Assembly: GCA_016699535.1 (NCBI GenBank)
Contig: CP064980.1
Coordinates: 3,852,001-3,916,000 of the forward strand
Direction: 5' to 3'
DNA length: 64,000 nt
Source of the DNA: Myxococcales bacterium
Lineage (GTDB): Bacteria; Myxococcota_A; Polyangia; Polyangiales; GCA-016699535
This document shows positions 53,576-61,942 of this stretch, in pieces. A program made the translations under genes and the position numbers. Numbering within the stretch: position 1 is the stretch's first letter; the number at the start of each line of letters is the position of its first letter. The notes beneath the pieces are model-generated. The model worked only from the letters and a program-made list of their open reading frames with translations, searched no databases and was not told the origin of the DNA.

Positions 53576-54795
53576 AACTTCCGTAGAAGCTTTTGGTACT
53601 CGGCCTTGATGGTTTCAAAACCAGCCAATATACCATTTTCGACAATTTTTTTCTTTCCGACCACAACATCGCGCACCGCTCGAGCGGTGGCAGAAAACAT
53701 CACGAGATCATCAAGAGGAGTCTGCTCATCGCTCACAAGTGCTGGGTCATTGGCACTTAGAACAACCCTGTCTTCATCGTATTTGCTATGCATTCCCAAG
53801 GCTTGATAGCCATGCTCCGAGCTCGCCCGAAGCAAGGCTTGCCCGTCGAGAGCAACTTGACGTCTTTTTAACCGAGACCTCTCATCAAGCTCAGCAGCCC
53901 TCGCCTCTTCAAAAGGATCACTAATGGCATGGCTATCTGCACCAAAGCAGATTGGTATCTTAGCTTCACACAGCTCCCGCACCAAGGGTAAACCATCGCC
54001 AAGATCTCGCTCCGTGCCCCGACAAAGGCAAACAATACTTTTCGAATCGGCCAACAACTTAATATCCGTCGAACTGAGATGCGTGGCATGCACGGCACAA
54101 AAGTGCGGTCCAAGCAAACCAGCATCAGCAAAAACTTCGACTGGACTACAAGCGTATTCCTCATAGCAGGCTTTGTTCTCGGCTTCCTGCTCCGAGACAT
54201 GGGCGTGTACCGGCACAGCATCGCCCTGAGCTCTTAGAAAGCTTGCAATATCAAGCAAACTGGATTGAGGCACAGCACGAACACTGTGCGGGGCAAGACC
54301 TATTTGGACAGATTCATCGCCCGAAAACTGTTTTTTTAGAGCTGCAATGTCTTCAAAAACGTCGTCCAGATCCGCATCGGCAAAACGTTTTTGAACGGGA
54401 TCGAGCGACTGATGCTGGCCACCACGTTGATACACCACACGTAAAAGTGCTATACGAATTCCAATGTCTTGCGCCGCACGAATTGCCATTTCCGCCATCT
54501 CGGTGCGATTTGAATACGGTTGTCCAGACGGATCGTGGTGCAGATAATGAAACTCTCCAACAGCGGTCACTCCATTCAGCGCAAGCTCAGCAAAAGCATA
54601 ACGACAAAGAGTGTACATGCTTTGTGGATCAAGCTTCGATGCAAAACGATACATAAGCGACCGCCACGACCAGAAACTTTCATCCTGCTGGCTCAACGCT
54701 TGGGTTCTGCCACGAAGGGCACGCTGAAAAGCATGAGAATGAGCCGAGGCAATACCAGGCAGAACAATCGTCGTATCAACGCGCTGGCTAATCAT
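53563..54795 (-). CDS. hutF: Formimidoylglutamate deiminase-like amidohydrolase (HutF family), short N-terminus
   Basis: Metal-dependent hydrolase of the histidine-degradation route that deaminates N-formimidoyl-glutamate. Motifs: metal ligands in LPGIASAHSHAFQRALRGRT, the family marks DESFWSWRSLMYRF and AVGEFHYLHHDPSG, PHSVRAVPQ, VHAHVSEQ, CAVHATHLS and the late Asp in CFGADSHAIS. The frame lacks the usual 40-45 residue N-terminal beta-region: nothing upstream of MISQRVD looks like it. Its last codons lie in the palindromic element. No hut genes are near, so this may act on another formimino compound. Confidence 0.78.
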   Translation of the reverse strand: MISQRVDTTIVLPGIASAHSHAFQRALRGRTQALSQQDESFWSWRSLMYRFASKLDPQSMYTLCRYAFAELALNGVTAVGEFHYLHHDPSGQPYSNRTEMAEMAIRAAQDIGIRIALLRVVYQRGGQHQSLDPVQKRFADADLDDVFEDIAALKKQFSGDESVQIGLAPHSVRAVPQSSLLDIASFLRAQGDAVPVHAHVSEQEAENKACYEEYACSPVEVFADAGLLGPHFCAVHATHLSSTDIKLLADSKSIVCLCRGTERDLGDGLPLVRELCEAKIPICFGADSHAISDPFEEARAAELDERSRLKRRQVALDGQALLRASSEHGYQALGMHSKYDEDRVVLSANDPALVSDEQTPLDDLVMFSATARAVRDVVVGKKKIVENGILAGFETIKAEYQKLLRKLVMQ

Positions 54796-55128
54796 AGAAA
54801 GGCAGAGTACGGACTTGGTGTTTGTTTGCCAAGCCTTCTTTTTCTGGGCCTTGTGCTCTGGACGCCATCCTGTAAGCTTTTTGAAAAAGACGATGCGGCT
54901 CCTGCCCCGCAAACGGGACAGAACAAAAACACGTCGGACAACAATCGCAATCTTGCCGTACCAGAGATCAAGATAAAGAAAAAGCATCAGCAAAAGCAAA
55001 CAGGTACTTTATCACCGAAGACAGTCGGCAAAGACGCTGGCATCGTGCGTCATCTAAAAAAAGAGATTGAAAAGCTTGACGAAGAGGCAGAAAAGCAAGC
55101 CAAGGAAATAGAAAAGCTTCCTTATTGA
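54739..55128 (+). CDS. Small lysine-rich lipoprotein, start uncertain
   Basis: About 129 residues. The mature part starts at the lipobox WTPSC after the hydrophobic CLPSLLFLGLVLW. Then comes a Gln/Asn/Thr linker and a basic coiled-coil-like end (VRHLKKEIEKLDEEAEKQAKEIEK). The start is doubtful: the nearest good ATG, at 54739, makes a long n-region that runs antisense to the start of the HutF-like gene. Its 3' end overlaps the HTTM gene end by 7 bp. Lipobox and charged helix make a real gene likely. Confidence 0.5.
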   Translation: MSRGNTRQNNRRINALANHRKAEYGLGVCLPSLLFLGLVLWTPSCKLFEKDDAAPAPQTGQNKNTSDNNRNLAVPEIKIKKKHQQKQTGTLSPKTVGKDAGIVRHLKKEIEKLDEEAEKQAKEIEKLPY

Positions 55129-56372
55129 TTTCTATTCTGCGACAATTTTTTTAGCTTTTCGATTTGACCTTTGCGACTTTTCCCTGAGGGCGCAAAGTGC
55201 TCAGCTTTTTGATAAGCTGACAAGGCCGACTCGATCTGCCCTCGTCGTTTCAAGTCGCCAGCAATGAAACGATAGTAATCGTAACGAACATCACTTAGTT
55301 GGATCGAACCAGCGAACACAAACACACTAAAACTCAAAAGCGCCAGAGTCGAGAAAGCCACTCGCCACCCTGAAATACGGTAAGCATTTACCGATTGTAC
55401 TAAAACACAGCCGACAAAAAACACAACGCCATACAAGGCACCGTCAAGCTGCAAACCGACTAACAAGGCAATGGATACAAAGCTAAAGACAACAAAAATC
55501 ACTGGTGCCCAGGCAGGTTTTCTGAACCTCTGTTTGTTTTTAATAACAAATTGAATCAGCCCATCCCAAAGCCAAGTCGGCCAAAACACAACCGTTGCAA
55601 TCAGCATCATGTAAATACTGAACCATCCGATACGCAAACCAAGTGTTTCGGCACCTAGATGAAGTGCAATAGCAATACACCAAGCTCCTAAAGCGATTGT
55701 TCGGCCCAACCAAGGCATGGTCATGTAGGCTAGAGAAAGAACCGCTTCCATGGCGATGACTATCCCCGCACTAAGCCGCCAAACGTTGTCGCCAAGCTTG
55801 CCCTGCAGCAACCAGAGCCAATTGTCTGCTCGTCGATGCAACAGCAAGTAAAGACTCTGTCCCTCTCGCCATCCAGATTCCAACTTGGGGATGACAGCAA
55901 AGCCATAAAGTAAAGCGACCGTGAGTATAAACAACTGAAATGCCCAGGCCTCGATCTTGATGCCGGATTTTGGACTAAGCGCATCGTCGGGAACGAAAAC
56001 AAAACAAAACAGGGCTAGCGACAGAAAATAATGATGCTGGTAGCTATCAAGCAGACTAAGCAACCAAGCGTAGCTGTATAGAACAAACAAAAGGGCTCTA
56101 AGCCATGCTCGACTTGGGCCCAGTGCACAGAATAACGCTAGAAGGCCCACGCAAACGATTAGCCCACTGTAAAAAAACGGGTTTGGCATTGGCTGCAAAC
56201 GATCAAGCCAAACAAAATGTGCAACATTGAATCCGCCTGCACCGTAGCGACCTGCGTGAGGGAGCATTAATAGCCAAGCATCAAAAGCTAGCAAGGCGTA
56301 GAGGCTCCGCAGTAGTACTGCAATCCGAGAAGCGGCCTGATCTCGCCAAAAATAGAACTCAAAACCCTTCAT
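55122..56372 (-). CDS. HTTM-domain (gamma-carboxylase-like) membrane protein
   Basis: A 416-residue membrane protein with about ten helices, matching the HTTM family related to vitamin-K-dependent gamma-carboxylase: SRIAVLLRSLYALLAFDAWLL, the loop GFNVAHFVWLDRLQPMPNPF, YSYAWLLSLLDSYQHHYFLSL, then WREGQSLYLLLHRRADNW. HTTM proteins are thought to act on lipids or peptides in the membrane, but bacterial roles are mostly unknown. The ATG overlaps the stop of the gene ahead (ATGA). C-terminal lysines follow a short TPR-like helix pair. Confidence 0.78.
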   Translation of the reverse strand: MKGFEFYFWRDQAASRIAVLLRSLYALLAFDAWLLMLPHAGRYGAGGFNVAHFVWLDRLQPMPNPFFYSGLIVCVGLLALFCALGPSRAWLRALLFVLYSYAWLLSLLDSYQHHYFLSLALFCFVFVPDDALSPKSGIKIEAWAFQLFILTVALLYGFAVIPKLESGWREGQSLYLLLHRRADNWLWLLQGKLGDNVWRLSAGIVIAMEAVLSLAYMTMPWLGRTIALGAWCIAIALHLGAETLGLRIGWFSIYMMLIATVVFWPTWLWDGLIQFVIKNKQRFRKPAWAPVIFVVFSFVSIALLVGLQLDGALYGVVFFVGCVLVQSVNAYRISGWRVAFSTLALLSFSVFVFAGSIQLSDVRYDYYRFIAGDLKRRGQIESALSAYQKAEHFAPSGKSRKGQIEKLKKLSQNRNQ

Positions 56373-56797
56373 GGTGAAAGACCACTTGCTTTGTTCTGGC
56401 AGTCGCGATCAATTTTTTCTCGCAAAACCTCTATCCCAAAAACATTATTGCAGCGTCGATAAAAACTTAATGTCGCATTTGGCATCTTTTTGCATTGGCG
56501 TGAGAAAAATTTATTTAGCACTTCGGATCTGCCTCGCGCGAGCGTGTGTTGCCAAGCCGTGTGAATTTCGCGATTGAGATCAAGTTGCTTTTGGCCTCGA
56601 GCATCTTTGACAACGACAGCAATTCGACATGCCCTAAGACGCGTCGTTGAAAACATCCGCCAAGCAAAGCGCTCATCATCACGCTCTGTCCCGAAGTAAA
56701 AAAACAAGGGCGCCATCAGTTGCAGTCCTAGAAAACTAGCAATAATTAGTGTCGGCCAGAATCTCTTGTGTTTTACAGGTGCTTGCATTGAGGGCAT
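56369..56797 (-). CDS. Membrane-anchored protein paired with the HTTM gene
   Basis: A 142-residue protein with one membrane anchor (residues 12-33, FWPTLIIASFLGLQLMAPLF) and a mature domain with FAWRMFSTTRLRACRIAVVV. The FAWRMFS motif resembles the small partner commonly encoded before HTTM genes. Four Cys are present. It overlaps the HTTM gene by 4 bp and is very likely co-translated. Function unknown. Confidence 0.62.
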   Translation of the reverse strand: MPSMQAPVKHKRFWPTLIIASFLGLQLMAPLFFYFGTERDDERFAWRMFSTTRLRACRIAVVVKDARGQKQLDLNREIHTAWQHTLARGRSEVLNKFFSRQCKKMPNATLSFYRRCNNVFGIEVLREKIDRDCQNKASGLSP

Positions 56798-56836
56798 AAA
56801 AGAGCCACATTGGGCCTCTTCTCAGAAGGAGGCATT

Positions 56837-57394
56837 GTGGCACTAGCGTACTCGAATGGCATGGCAATCGGAACGTCAGCACCGGATTTTTCTTTACCCG
56901 GCGTAGACGGCAAAACATACACGCTCGGAAGCTTCGATGACGCAAAAATCCTGGTTGTGGTGTTTACTTGCAACCACTGCCCCTACGCCAAAGCCTGCGA
57001 AGACAGACTCATCGTGCTGCAACATGACTACCTGGAAAAAGGAGTGCGTCTTGTTGCTATCAACCCAAACGATGCAGAGCGCTACCCGGACGACTCCTTT
57101 GCCGCCATGAAAGAGCGCGCGCAGGAAAAACACTACCCTTTTCCATATTTACAGGACGAAAGCCAAGAGGTAGCCAGAGCCTACGATGCTGCATGCACTC
57201 CGGATATCTTCGTATTCGACGCGGAGCGCAAGCTCCAATACAACGGCAGACTCGATGACAATTGGCAAGAGCCTCATAAAGTCGAACGAAGCGATTTACG
57301 TTTGCTCCTCGACAGCCTGCTCAATGGAAAAACGATTGACTTTGAACCCGTGCATTCCATGGGCTGCAGCATCAAATGGAAAGACCCTAGCTAA
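56837..57394 (+). CDS. Thioredoxin-family (AhpC/TSA-like) redox protein
   Basis: A 185-residue thioredoxin-fold protein: APDFSLPGVDGKTYTLGSF, VVFTCNHCPYAKACEDRL (Cys45 and Cys48 as CxxC) and the cis-Pro region AACTPDIFVFDAE. This group is close to ResA/peroxiredoxin-like thiol oxidoreductases but keeps a CxxC. The start is GTG 56837 because AAGGAGG lies 5 bp upstream; TTG at 56810 is less likely. The next gene starts 2 bp after the stop. Confidence 0.85.
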   Translation: MALAYSNGMAIGTSAPDFSLPGVDGKTYTLGSFDDAKILVVVFTCNHCPYAKACEDRLIVLQHDYLEKGVRLVAINPNDAERYPDDSFAAMKERAQEKHYPFPYLQDESQEVARAYDAACTPDIFVFDAERKLQYNGRLDDNWQEPHKVERSDLRLLLDSLLNGKTIDFEPVHSMGCSIKWKDPS

Positions 57395-57396
57395 CC

Positions 57397-57945
57397 ATGT
57401 ATGTCCCTCCGCTTGGCTTGCCCACAGATGAAGTGTGCAAGGAATTGAACCAAATCAGGCACCCTTTTCGTATCGCTATCATTCGCGCAAAGAACCCTTT
57501 TAACATTGGTGCGATCATTCGCGTGGCCCATTCTTTCCTTGTTAAAGAAATAGTGCTTATCGGTGATGCGCCTTTTTACGAGCGCGCAGCCATGGGCATG
57601 CAAAAATACGAAAACATCGTGGAGATACCCAGTGAGGAAGCCTTCTTAACGAGGGCAAAAGAGGAAAACTGGAAGCTGATTTCCTTTGAAAAAGATCATG
57701 CACAAGCCGGCCTTTGGGACGCTGAGATTCCCGAAGATGCAGTCTTGGTATTTGGCAACGAAAATGACGGGCTAAGCGAAGCTATCGTCGCGCAGTCTGA
57801 AACGGTCGTTGCCATCCCGATGTACGGCATTAATCACAGCTATCCCATTACCGCGGCCGCTTCGATGGCCATGGCCGAATGGGCTAGGCGCTACTATCAA
57901 GGCGGCAGGACCATCCTACCCAAAACATCGTTAAAAAGCGCATAA
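57397..57945 (+). CDS. SpoU/TrmH-family RNA 2'-O-methyltransferase
   Basis: A 182-residue SPOUT enzyme that methylates ribose in rRNA or tRNA using SAM. Motif 1 is RAKNPFNIGAIIRVAHSF, motif 2 VLVFGNENDGLSEAIV, and motif 3 IPMYGINHSYPITAAASMAM, which contributes to the trefoil knot. The N-terminus lacks the L30-like extension of larger members, so the target nucleotide is open. It follows the redox gene by 2 bp. Confidence 0.87.
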   Translation: MYVPPLGLPTDEVCKELNQIRHPFRIAIIRAKNPFNIGAIIRVAHSFLVKEIVLIGDAPFYERAAMGMQKYENIVEIPSEEAFLTRAKEENWKLISFEKDHAQAGLWDAEIPEDAVLVFGNENDGLSEAIVAQSETVVAIPMYGINHSYPITAAASMAMAEWARRYYQGGRTILPKTSLKSA

Positions 57946-58039
57946 AGCAGGAAGCCTCGAGCGCACATTTAGCCGCTTAATCGTACCAAAACCCCTTGCC
58001 TTATTGAAGCAGACGATTACACTCCACGAGCTTTTTATG

Positions 58040-58114
58040 GTGGGCGTAGCTCAGTGGTAGAGCACTGGATTGTGGCTCCAGACGTCGCGGGTTCAATTCC
58101 CGTCGTCCACCCCA
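58040..58114 (+). tRNA. tRNA-His (GUG)
   Basis: Acceptor GTGGGCG/CGTCCAC with one G-U pair, preceded by G at 58039 that pairs with the C discriminator, as tRNA-His requires. Anticodon arm CTGGATT-GTG-GCTCCAG; CCA encoded. Confidence 0.95.
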
Positions 58115-58194
58115 TTCTTTGAAAACCTGGCCCTTCCATTGAAAAAAGTATTTTTCGCGCCGGAAGTTTTGTTCTCGCAAGACTGAAAGACATA

Positions 58195-58314
58195 TCTTTT
58201 TCTGAGATTTTCGTAGGTTCGAGCGCCCCCACAGTCGTGACGAGGAGGGTACTGCCTGTACCTGACGAGGAGCAGCGAGGAGGAAAGCCGAAATTACGGA
58301 AATCTCAGAAAAAG
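58195..58314. repeat. Palindromic element E4a
   Basis: Arms TTTTTCTGAGATTTTCGTA and TACGGAAATCTCAGAAAAA differ at one pair. The core has GAGCGCCCCCACAG (58221-58234), GGTACTGCCTGTACC, GAGGAGCAGCGAGGAGG and AAGCCGAAAT. Together with E4b it fills the 381 bp between tRNA-His and tRNA-Arg, where no gene is seen. Confidence 0.85.
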
Positions 58315-58336
58315 TCCTTCAAAACTCAAAGATATA

Positions 58337-58456
58337 TCTTTTTCTGAGATTTTCGTAGGTTCGAGCGCCCCCACAGTCGTGACGAGGAGGGTACTGCCTG
58401 TACCTGACGAGGAGCAGCGAGGAGGAAAGCCGAAATTACGGAAATCTCAGAAAAAG
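58337..58456. repeat. Palindromic element E4b, near-identical second copy
   Basis: A direct repeat of E4a with 142 bp offset; the 120 bp unit is identical by eye, including the GAGCGCCCCCACAG core at 58363. It ends 39 bp before tRNA-Arg(UCG). Confidence 0.85.
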
Positions 58457-58495
58457 TGCTAGCAATCAAAAATTAAAGATTAAGTTAAAACATAT

Positions 58496-58572
<77 letters not shown>

Positions 58573-58588
58573 TCCCTGACTCAAGAGT

Positions 58589-58792
58589 AAGTGGACAGGT
58601 GCTCCTTCGCACAAAGTACTTTTCCCAAGGTTTCCGTATCTCCGGTTTACCGCGTCGCTCCTCGTCGCTCCGGGGCACTCGGACCTACGAAATCCTTGGG
58701 AAAAGAGTGCTCGATTGACCCTCTCCTTGCTTTCAAAAGTCACCATAGCACCGCCCAGCTTCGTCGTGACAGCTGACCCTAACTGTCCACTT
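58589..58792. repeat. Palindromic element E5 between tRNA-Arg and tRNA-Lys
   Basis: Outer arms AAGTGGACAG and CTGTCCACTT; inner perfect 12 bp arms CTTTTCCCAAGG (58619-58630) and CCTTGGGAAAAG (58694-58705). ACTTTTCCCAAGGTTTCCGTA parallels ACTTTTTCCGAGGTTTCCGTA of element A. It occupies most of the 328 bp between the tRNAs; no gene is seen there. Confidence 0.78.
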
Positions 58793-58900
58793 CCGCTCAG
58801 AGGAGCCAGGGACTTTTCGTTTTTTTGACGATCTTCTTTCAAAAAGCCGAAGACAAAAAAGCTATTTTCAGGTAAAGGGCCACTTGGCATCTTGCCAACC

Positions 58901-58977
58901 GGGCCATTAGCTCAATCCGGTAGAGCAGTGGATTCTTAATCCATTGGCTGAAGGTTCAAATCCTTCATGGCCCACCA
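58901..58977 (+). tRNA. tRNA-Lys (CUU)
   Basis: Acceptor GGGCCAT/ATGGCCC, anticodon arm GTGGATT-CTT-AATCCAT, T loop GGTTCAAAT, CCA encoded. Confidence 0.96.
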
Positions 58978-59106
58978 CGCGTCGCTGCCTCGTCGAAGTC
59001 AAAGGCTTCGGTGCAAGTAGTATGCATTGCACTAAACCATGCAAACAAGATGGCTATTGTTCCCCGTGCCTTCATGCTACAAGCATGGTTTAACAGTCCA
59101 TCCACT

Positions 59107-59660
59107 ATGCACCCTTGGCACGATGTAGCAACGTTTACCGACACTTCGCAGGAGCATTTCCATGCGATCATTGAGATTTCAAAAGGCTCAAAAGTTAAAT
59201 ACGAACTTGATAAGCAAACCGGTCTACTGATCGTCGATCGCGTTCTGTACAGCTCGGTCGTCTATCCTGCAAACTACGGTTTTATTCCACGCACCTATTG
59301 TGACGATGGCGATCCTTTGGATGTGTTAATTTTAAACAGTGAAGCCATGCAACCGCTCTCGATGCTGCGAGCACGCGCCATTGGCGTGATGCGCATGGAA
59401 GATGACGGCAAAGAAGATGCCAAAATCATTGCGGTTCATATTGATGATCCGGCATTTTCCGAATACCGAGATCATAACGAGCTCCCAAAACATGTCGAAC
59501 GGCAGATCCTGCGTTTTTTGAGGAATATAAAGTGCTCGAGCATAAAACGGTGACCGTTGAAAATTTTCTTAGCCCAGAAGAAGCAAGGCATACCTTGCTT
59601 GCCGCAACCAAGCTCTACCAACAAAACCTCAACTCTCTTACGGAGCAAACGGGGATCTGA
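59107..59660 (+). CDS. ppa: Inorganic pyrophosphatase, frameshifted near the 3' end
   Basis: Hydrolyses pyrophosphate to drive biosynthesis. Composite of 184 residues: KGSKVKYELDKQTGLL, VYPANYGFIP, and the metal site TYCDDGDPLDVLIL (DxDPxD). The frame runs into a false stop at 59553 after RQILRF; adding one T to the six at 59514-59519 gives RFFEEYKVLEHKTVTVENFL and a normal C-terminus to TGA at 59660. Start at 59107 (MHPWHDVA) matches family length. Confidence 0.9.
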
Positions 59661-59684
59661 ACGACGTTCGGATCCAAACATTCT

Positions 59685-60986
59685 ATGAGCTTATCCCCTT
59701 GGTTTATCCTTCTTGCCTCCGTTCCCGTACTGTTGCTAGGAGAATTTCTATGTAGGCGTATCGGATTTTTGCGAAAATACAATATCCCCGCACCTGTTGT
59801 TGGAGGGCTATTGATTTCGGTTCTTTTGTTGTGTGTCAGCTATCTGGGCATCGAGATCAGCCTGCAGACCAAAGTCACCGAAATCTGGTGGAAATGGATC
59901 CTAAGTACTCCACGCGATTTTGGGCCCGATAAAAGCGTTGAAATAGCGCAGCCCTTCATGGTTAGTTTTTTTGCCTGCATTGGTCTAAACGCCAGCGGGA
60001 GTCTGGCTAAAAAGGCGGGCAGTGGTCTAGGCATCTTTTTGCTTCTGTGCGCGCTCCTTACTACACTACAAAACATAGTTGGCGTTAGCCTGGCTTCGCT
60101 TCTTGGCCAGTCGCCTTTGCTCGGACTCATCTGTGGTTCGTTGGCGCTTACCGGAGGTCATGGCACAGCTCTGGGCTTTGCCGATACCCTAGTGAAATCC
60201 GGCTACGAATCAGCACACGTCGTCGGGGTCGCAGCAGCTACTTTTGGCCTTGTCGCTGGAGGCCTTATCGGTGGACCTGTAGCTTCGGGTCTAATTCGCA
60301 AGTTCAAACTACTGGGAGCGTACGATTCTATGGCTTCCACAGAGCCAGAGCAATCAACCCATACCGTTTCCAATAGTGCCCCTATGCCAACTGGTTTCTT
60401 AACGGAGCTAAAAGAGCTTAGCACTTATGGTAGAAGTGCACTTCTTCATCTCGCAGTGGTGGCTTGTTGTCTGAAGCTAGGGGCTTTTGTAAGCTTATTT
60501 GTTGTCAAAAGCGGCTTATCGTTTCCCGTATACATTGGGGCCATGATCGTTGGCGTACTCTTTCGCAATCTGATGGATCTCACTCGGGTCCAGCGCTTTC
60601 AAACGCATGTCTTTGATTTGATCGGTTCGGTGTGTCTCGGTATCTTTTTGTCGATTGCCATGATGAGCTTGCAACTGCAGCAACTCGGTGGATCGGTCGC
60701 CTCGATGCTCATCATCCTCACGGTTCAAGTCGCTATGATGGTTGCTTTTGCGCGTTTCATCACCTTTCGTTTGATGGGCAATGATTACGATTCCGCGGTC
60801 ATGGCAGCTGGCCATTGTGGTTTTGGCCTAGGCGCTACTCCCACCGCCGTGGCCAACATGAAATCCTTGGTCGATGCCTATGGACCGGCGCCTCGTGCTT
60901 TTCTGATCGTGCCGCTTGTGGGCGCCTTTTTGATTGATTTCATCAACACCTTAGTGATCACTGGTTTTTTGAATTGGCTAGATTAA
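59685..60986 (+). CDS. gltS: Sodium/glutamate symporter (GltS family)
   Basis: A 433-residue permease with ten or more helices in two inverted halves. GltS features: PAPVVGGLLISVLL, MVSFFACIGLNASGS, the substrate loop LTGGHGTALGFADT, VVGVAAATFGLVAGGLIGGP and, in the second half, AAGHCGFGLGATPTAVANMK. It takes up glutamate with sodium. The ATG follows the pyrophosphatase stop by 24 bp. Confidence 0.9.
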   Translation: MSLSPWFILLASVPVLLLGEFLCRRIGFLRKYNIPAPVVGGLLISVLLLCVSYLGIEISLQTKVTEIWWKWILSTPRDFGPDKSVEIAQPFMVSFFACIGLNASGSLAKKAGSGLGIFLLLCALLTTLQNIVGVSLASLLGQSPLLGLICGSLALTGGHGTALGFADTLVKSGYESAHVVGVAAATFGLVAGGLIGGPVASGLIRKFKLLGAYDSMASTEPEQSTHTVSNSAPMPTGFLTELKELSTYGRSALLHLAVVACCLKLGAFVSLFVVKSGLSFPVYIGAMIVGVLFRNLMDLTRVQRFQTHVFDLIGSVCLGIFLSIAMMSLQLQQLGGSVASMLIILTVQVAMMVAFARFITFRLMGNDYDSAVMAAGHCGFGLGATPTAVANMKSLVDAYGPAPRAFLIVPLVGAFLIDFINTLVITGFLNWLD

Positions 60987-61029
60987 AAAAGCAAGCAGGC
61001 AACCCGTTATACCGCGACGAGTTGCCTGC
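60985..61029 (-). terminator. Rho-independent terminator of the minus-strand small gene
   Basis: GCAGGCAAC (60995-61003) pairs with GTTGCCTGC (61021-61029) over 9 bp around a 17-base loop. On the minus strand it is followed by TTGCTTTTTT. It lies in the 64 bp between the convergent gltS gene and the small membrane protein gene. Confidence 0.75.
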
Positions 61030-61050
61030 CATGCCTTGCTCAAGAGATGC

Positions 61051-61221
61051 CTAGTTTGAAACAACCGCGTAAATTAATACGACTCCCAATACTAACGCAA
61101 AACCCAGCAAGGGCCACAATGCACTGGCCTGTTCATGCGTCTCAGGGTTGTTCCAGTCATCCACCGCCGTTGGCTTAGTTTGCTCCTTCGGCGTAGCTAT
61201 ATCTTTTTTCTTATTTTTCAT
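61051..61221 (-). CDS. Small single-helix membrane protein, 56 residues
   Basis: A short gene that standard length cut-offs miss. AGGAGA stands 6 bp before the ATG. The protein has a lysine-rich start (MKNKKKDIATPKEQTKP), the acidic-polar DDWNNPETHEQ and one membrane helix at residues 35-55 (LWPLLGFALVLGVVLIYAVV). A strong terminator follows 22 bp downstream. A cytoplasmic N-terminus is likely by the positive-inside rule. No family is recognised. Confidence 0.65.
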   Translation of the reverse strand: MKNKKKDIATPKEQTKPTAVDDWNNPETHEQASALWPLLGFALVLGVVLIYAVVSN

Positions 61222-61271
61222 TTGATTCTCCTGCGCTGCTCAATCGGCAGCTTTGATTCCTATCTGTTCGG

Positions 61272-61649
61272 TTAAACAAACAAGGAAAGCAGCGGAGAAT
61301 CGTCTGCTACATGCACAACAAAAAACCTTCGATAGCGGTATTGAATCCAAATGCGCCAATCTAACGACAGCGCTCTTGGAGCGCGGCTAAAATCCTCTAA
61401 GCCTATCGCAAAATAAATTCGTTTCTTGATTCCTTTCAAAAAGCTATCAAAACGAAATAACCAAGCTGAGGCAGCCTCAAGTGCAGCCGAATGCGATTCC
61501 ACTAAAGCAACGCCCAAGTCCAATTGGGACGACGGTCTAAGCTGTGCGCTACTATGTGTGTCGGGAGCGGACCCTTCGATGGGCGCCATGGCTGCAGCAA
61601 AGCAAAGCCATAGAGCTAGCAACCAGGAGTAAGCGACCACATTCTTCAC
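61272..61649 (-). CDS. Hypothetical exported protein
   Basis: A 125-residue protein with a signal peptide (VVAYSWLLALWLCFAAAM) and no recognised domain. The middle is Ala/Ser-rich. The end, WRIWIQYRYRRFFVVHVADD, is aromatic and basic, which would suit membrane contact. It lies 50 bp upstream of the 56-residue membrane protein gene on the same strand, so the two may form a transcript. Confidence 0.5.
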   Translation of the reverse strand: MKNVVAYSWLLALWLCFAAAMAPIEGSAPDTHSSAQLRPSSQLDLGVALVESHSAALEAASAWLFRFDSFLKGIKKRIYFAIGLEDFSRAPRALSLDWRIWIQYRYRRFFVVHVADDSPLLSLFV

Positions 61650-61694
61650 TTAGCTAAGTTTAATGCTTCCCTGGACGCAAGCAAGCCCCCTCGT

Positions 61695-61871
61695 TTAACC
61701 GTCAAAGGTCAGGGCTTTAAAGGCCTCGGCAGCACAGCCACCGATTTTGGGGTCGCTTAGCTCGCCAAAAAGCCATAAGCCGAGCAACAAGGCCCCGGTC
61801 ATTGCAGCAAGCAAACGGAGCACAAAACGCTTATCCCGAGGGAAAAGCTGATTTTCAGAAAACTCGTCCAT
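61695..61871 (-). CDS. Possible small membrane protein, 58 residues
   Basis: A short open frame starting MDEFSENQLFPRDKRFVL, with one hydrophobic helix (LLAAMTGALLLGLWLFG) and a short C-terminal tail. It faces the divergent E2 gene 71 bp away. No clear ribosome site is seen. Supported by its helix and by being on the strand of the two small genes downstream, but could be chance. Confidence 0.4.
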   Translation of the reverse strand: MDEFSENQLFPRDKRFVLRLLAAMTGALLLGLWLFGELSDPKIGGCAAEAFKALTFDG

Positions 61872-61942
61872 TTTCGCAGTTTGCCCGATTCGCCGCGGCG
61901 ATGCCATTGCTCCTTAGGGTAATTAGCGCTAGAAACCGCGGC

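Noticed and set aside
54809..54999. Extended N-terminus of the HutF-like gene
   Set aside because: The extra residues (MLLLMLFLYLDLWYGK...) show no similarity to the HutF N-terminal domain and are antisense to the lipoprotein.
58195..58456. CRISPR-like repeat pair
   Set aside because: Only two units of 120 bp with no regular short spacers and no cas genes; these are palindromic elements.
59011..59106. Longer N-terminus for the pyrophosphatase
   Set aside because: Family members begin close to MHPWHD; the upstream residues lack similarity.
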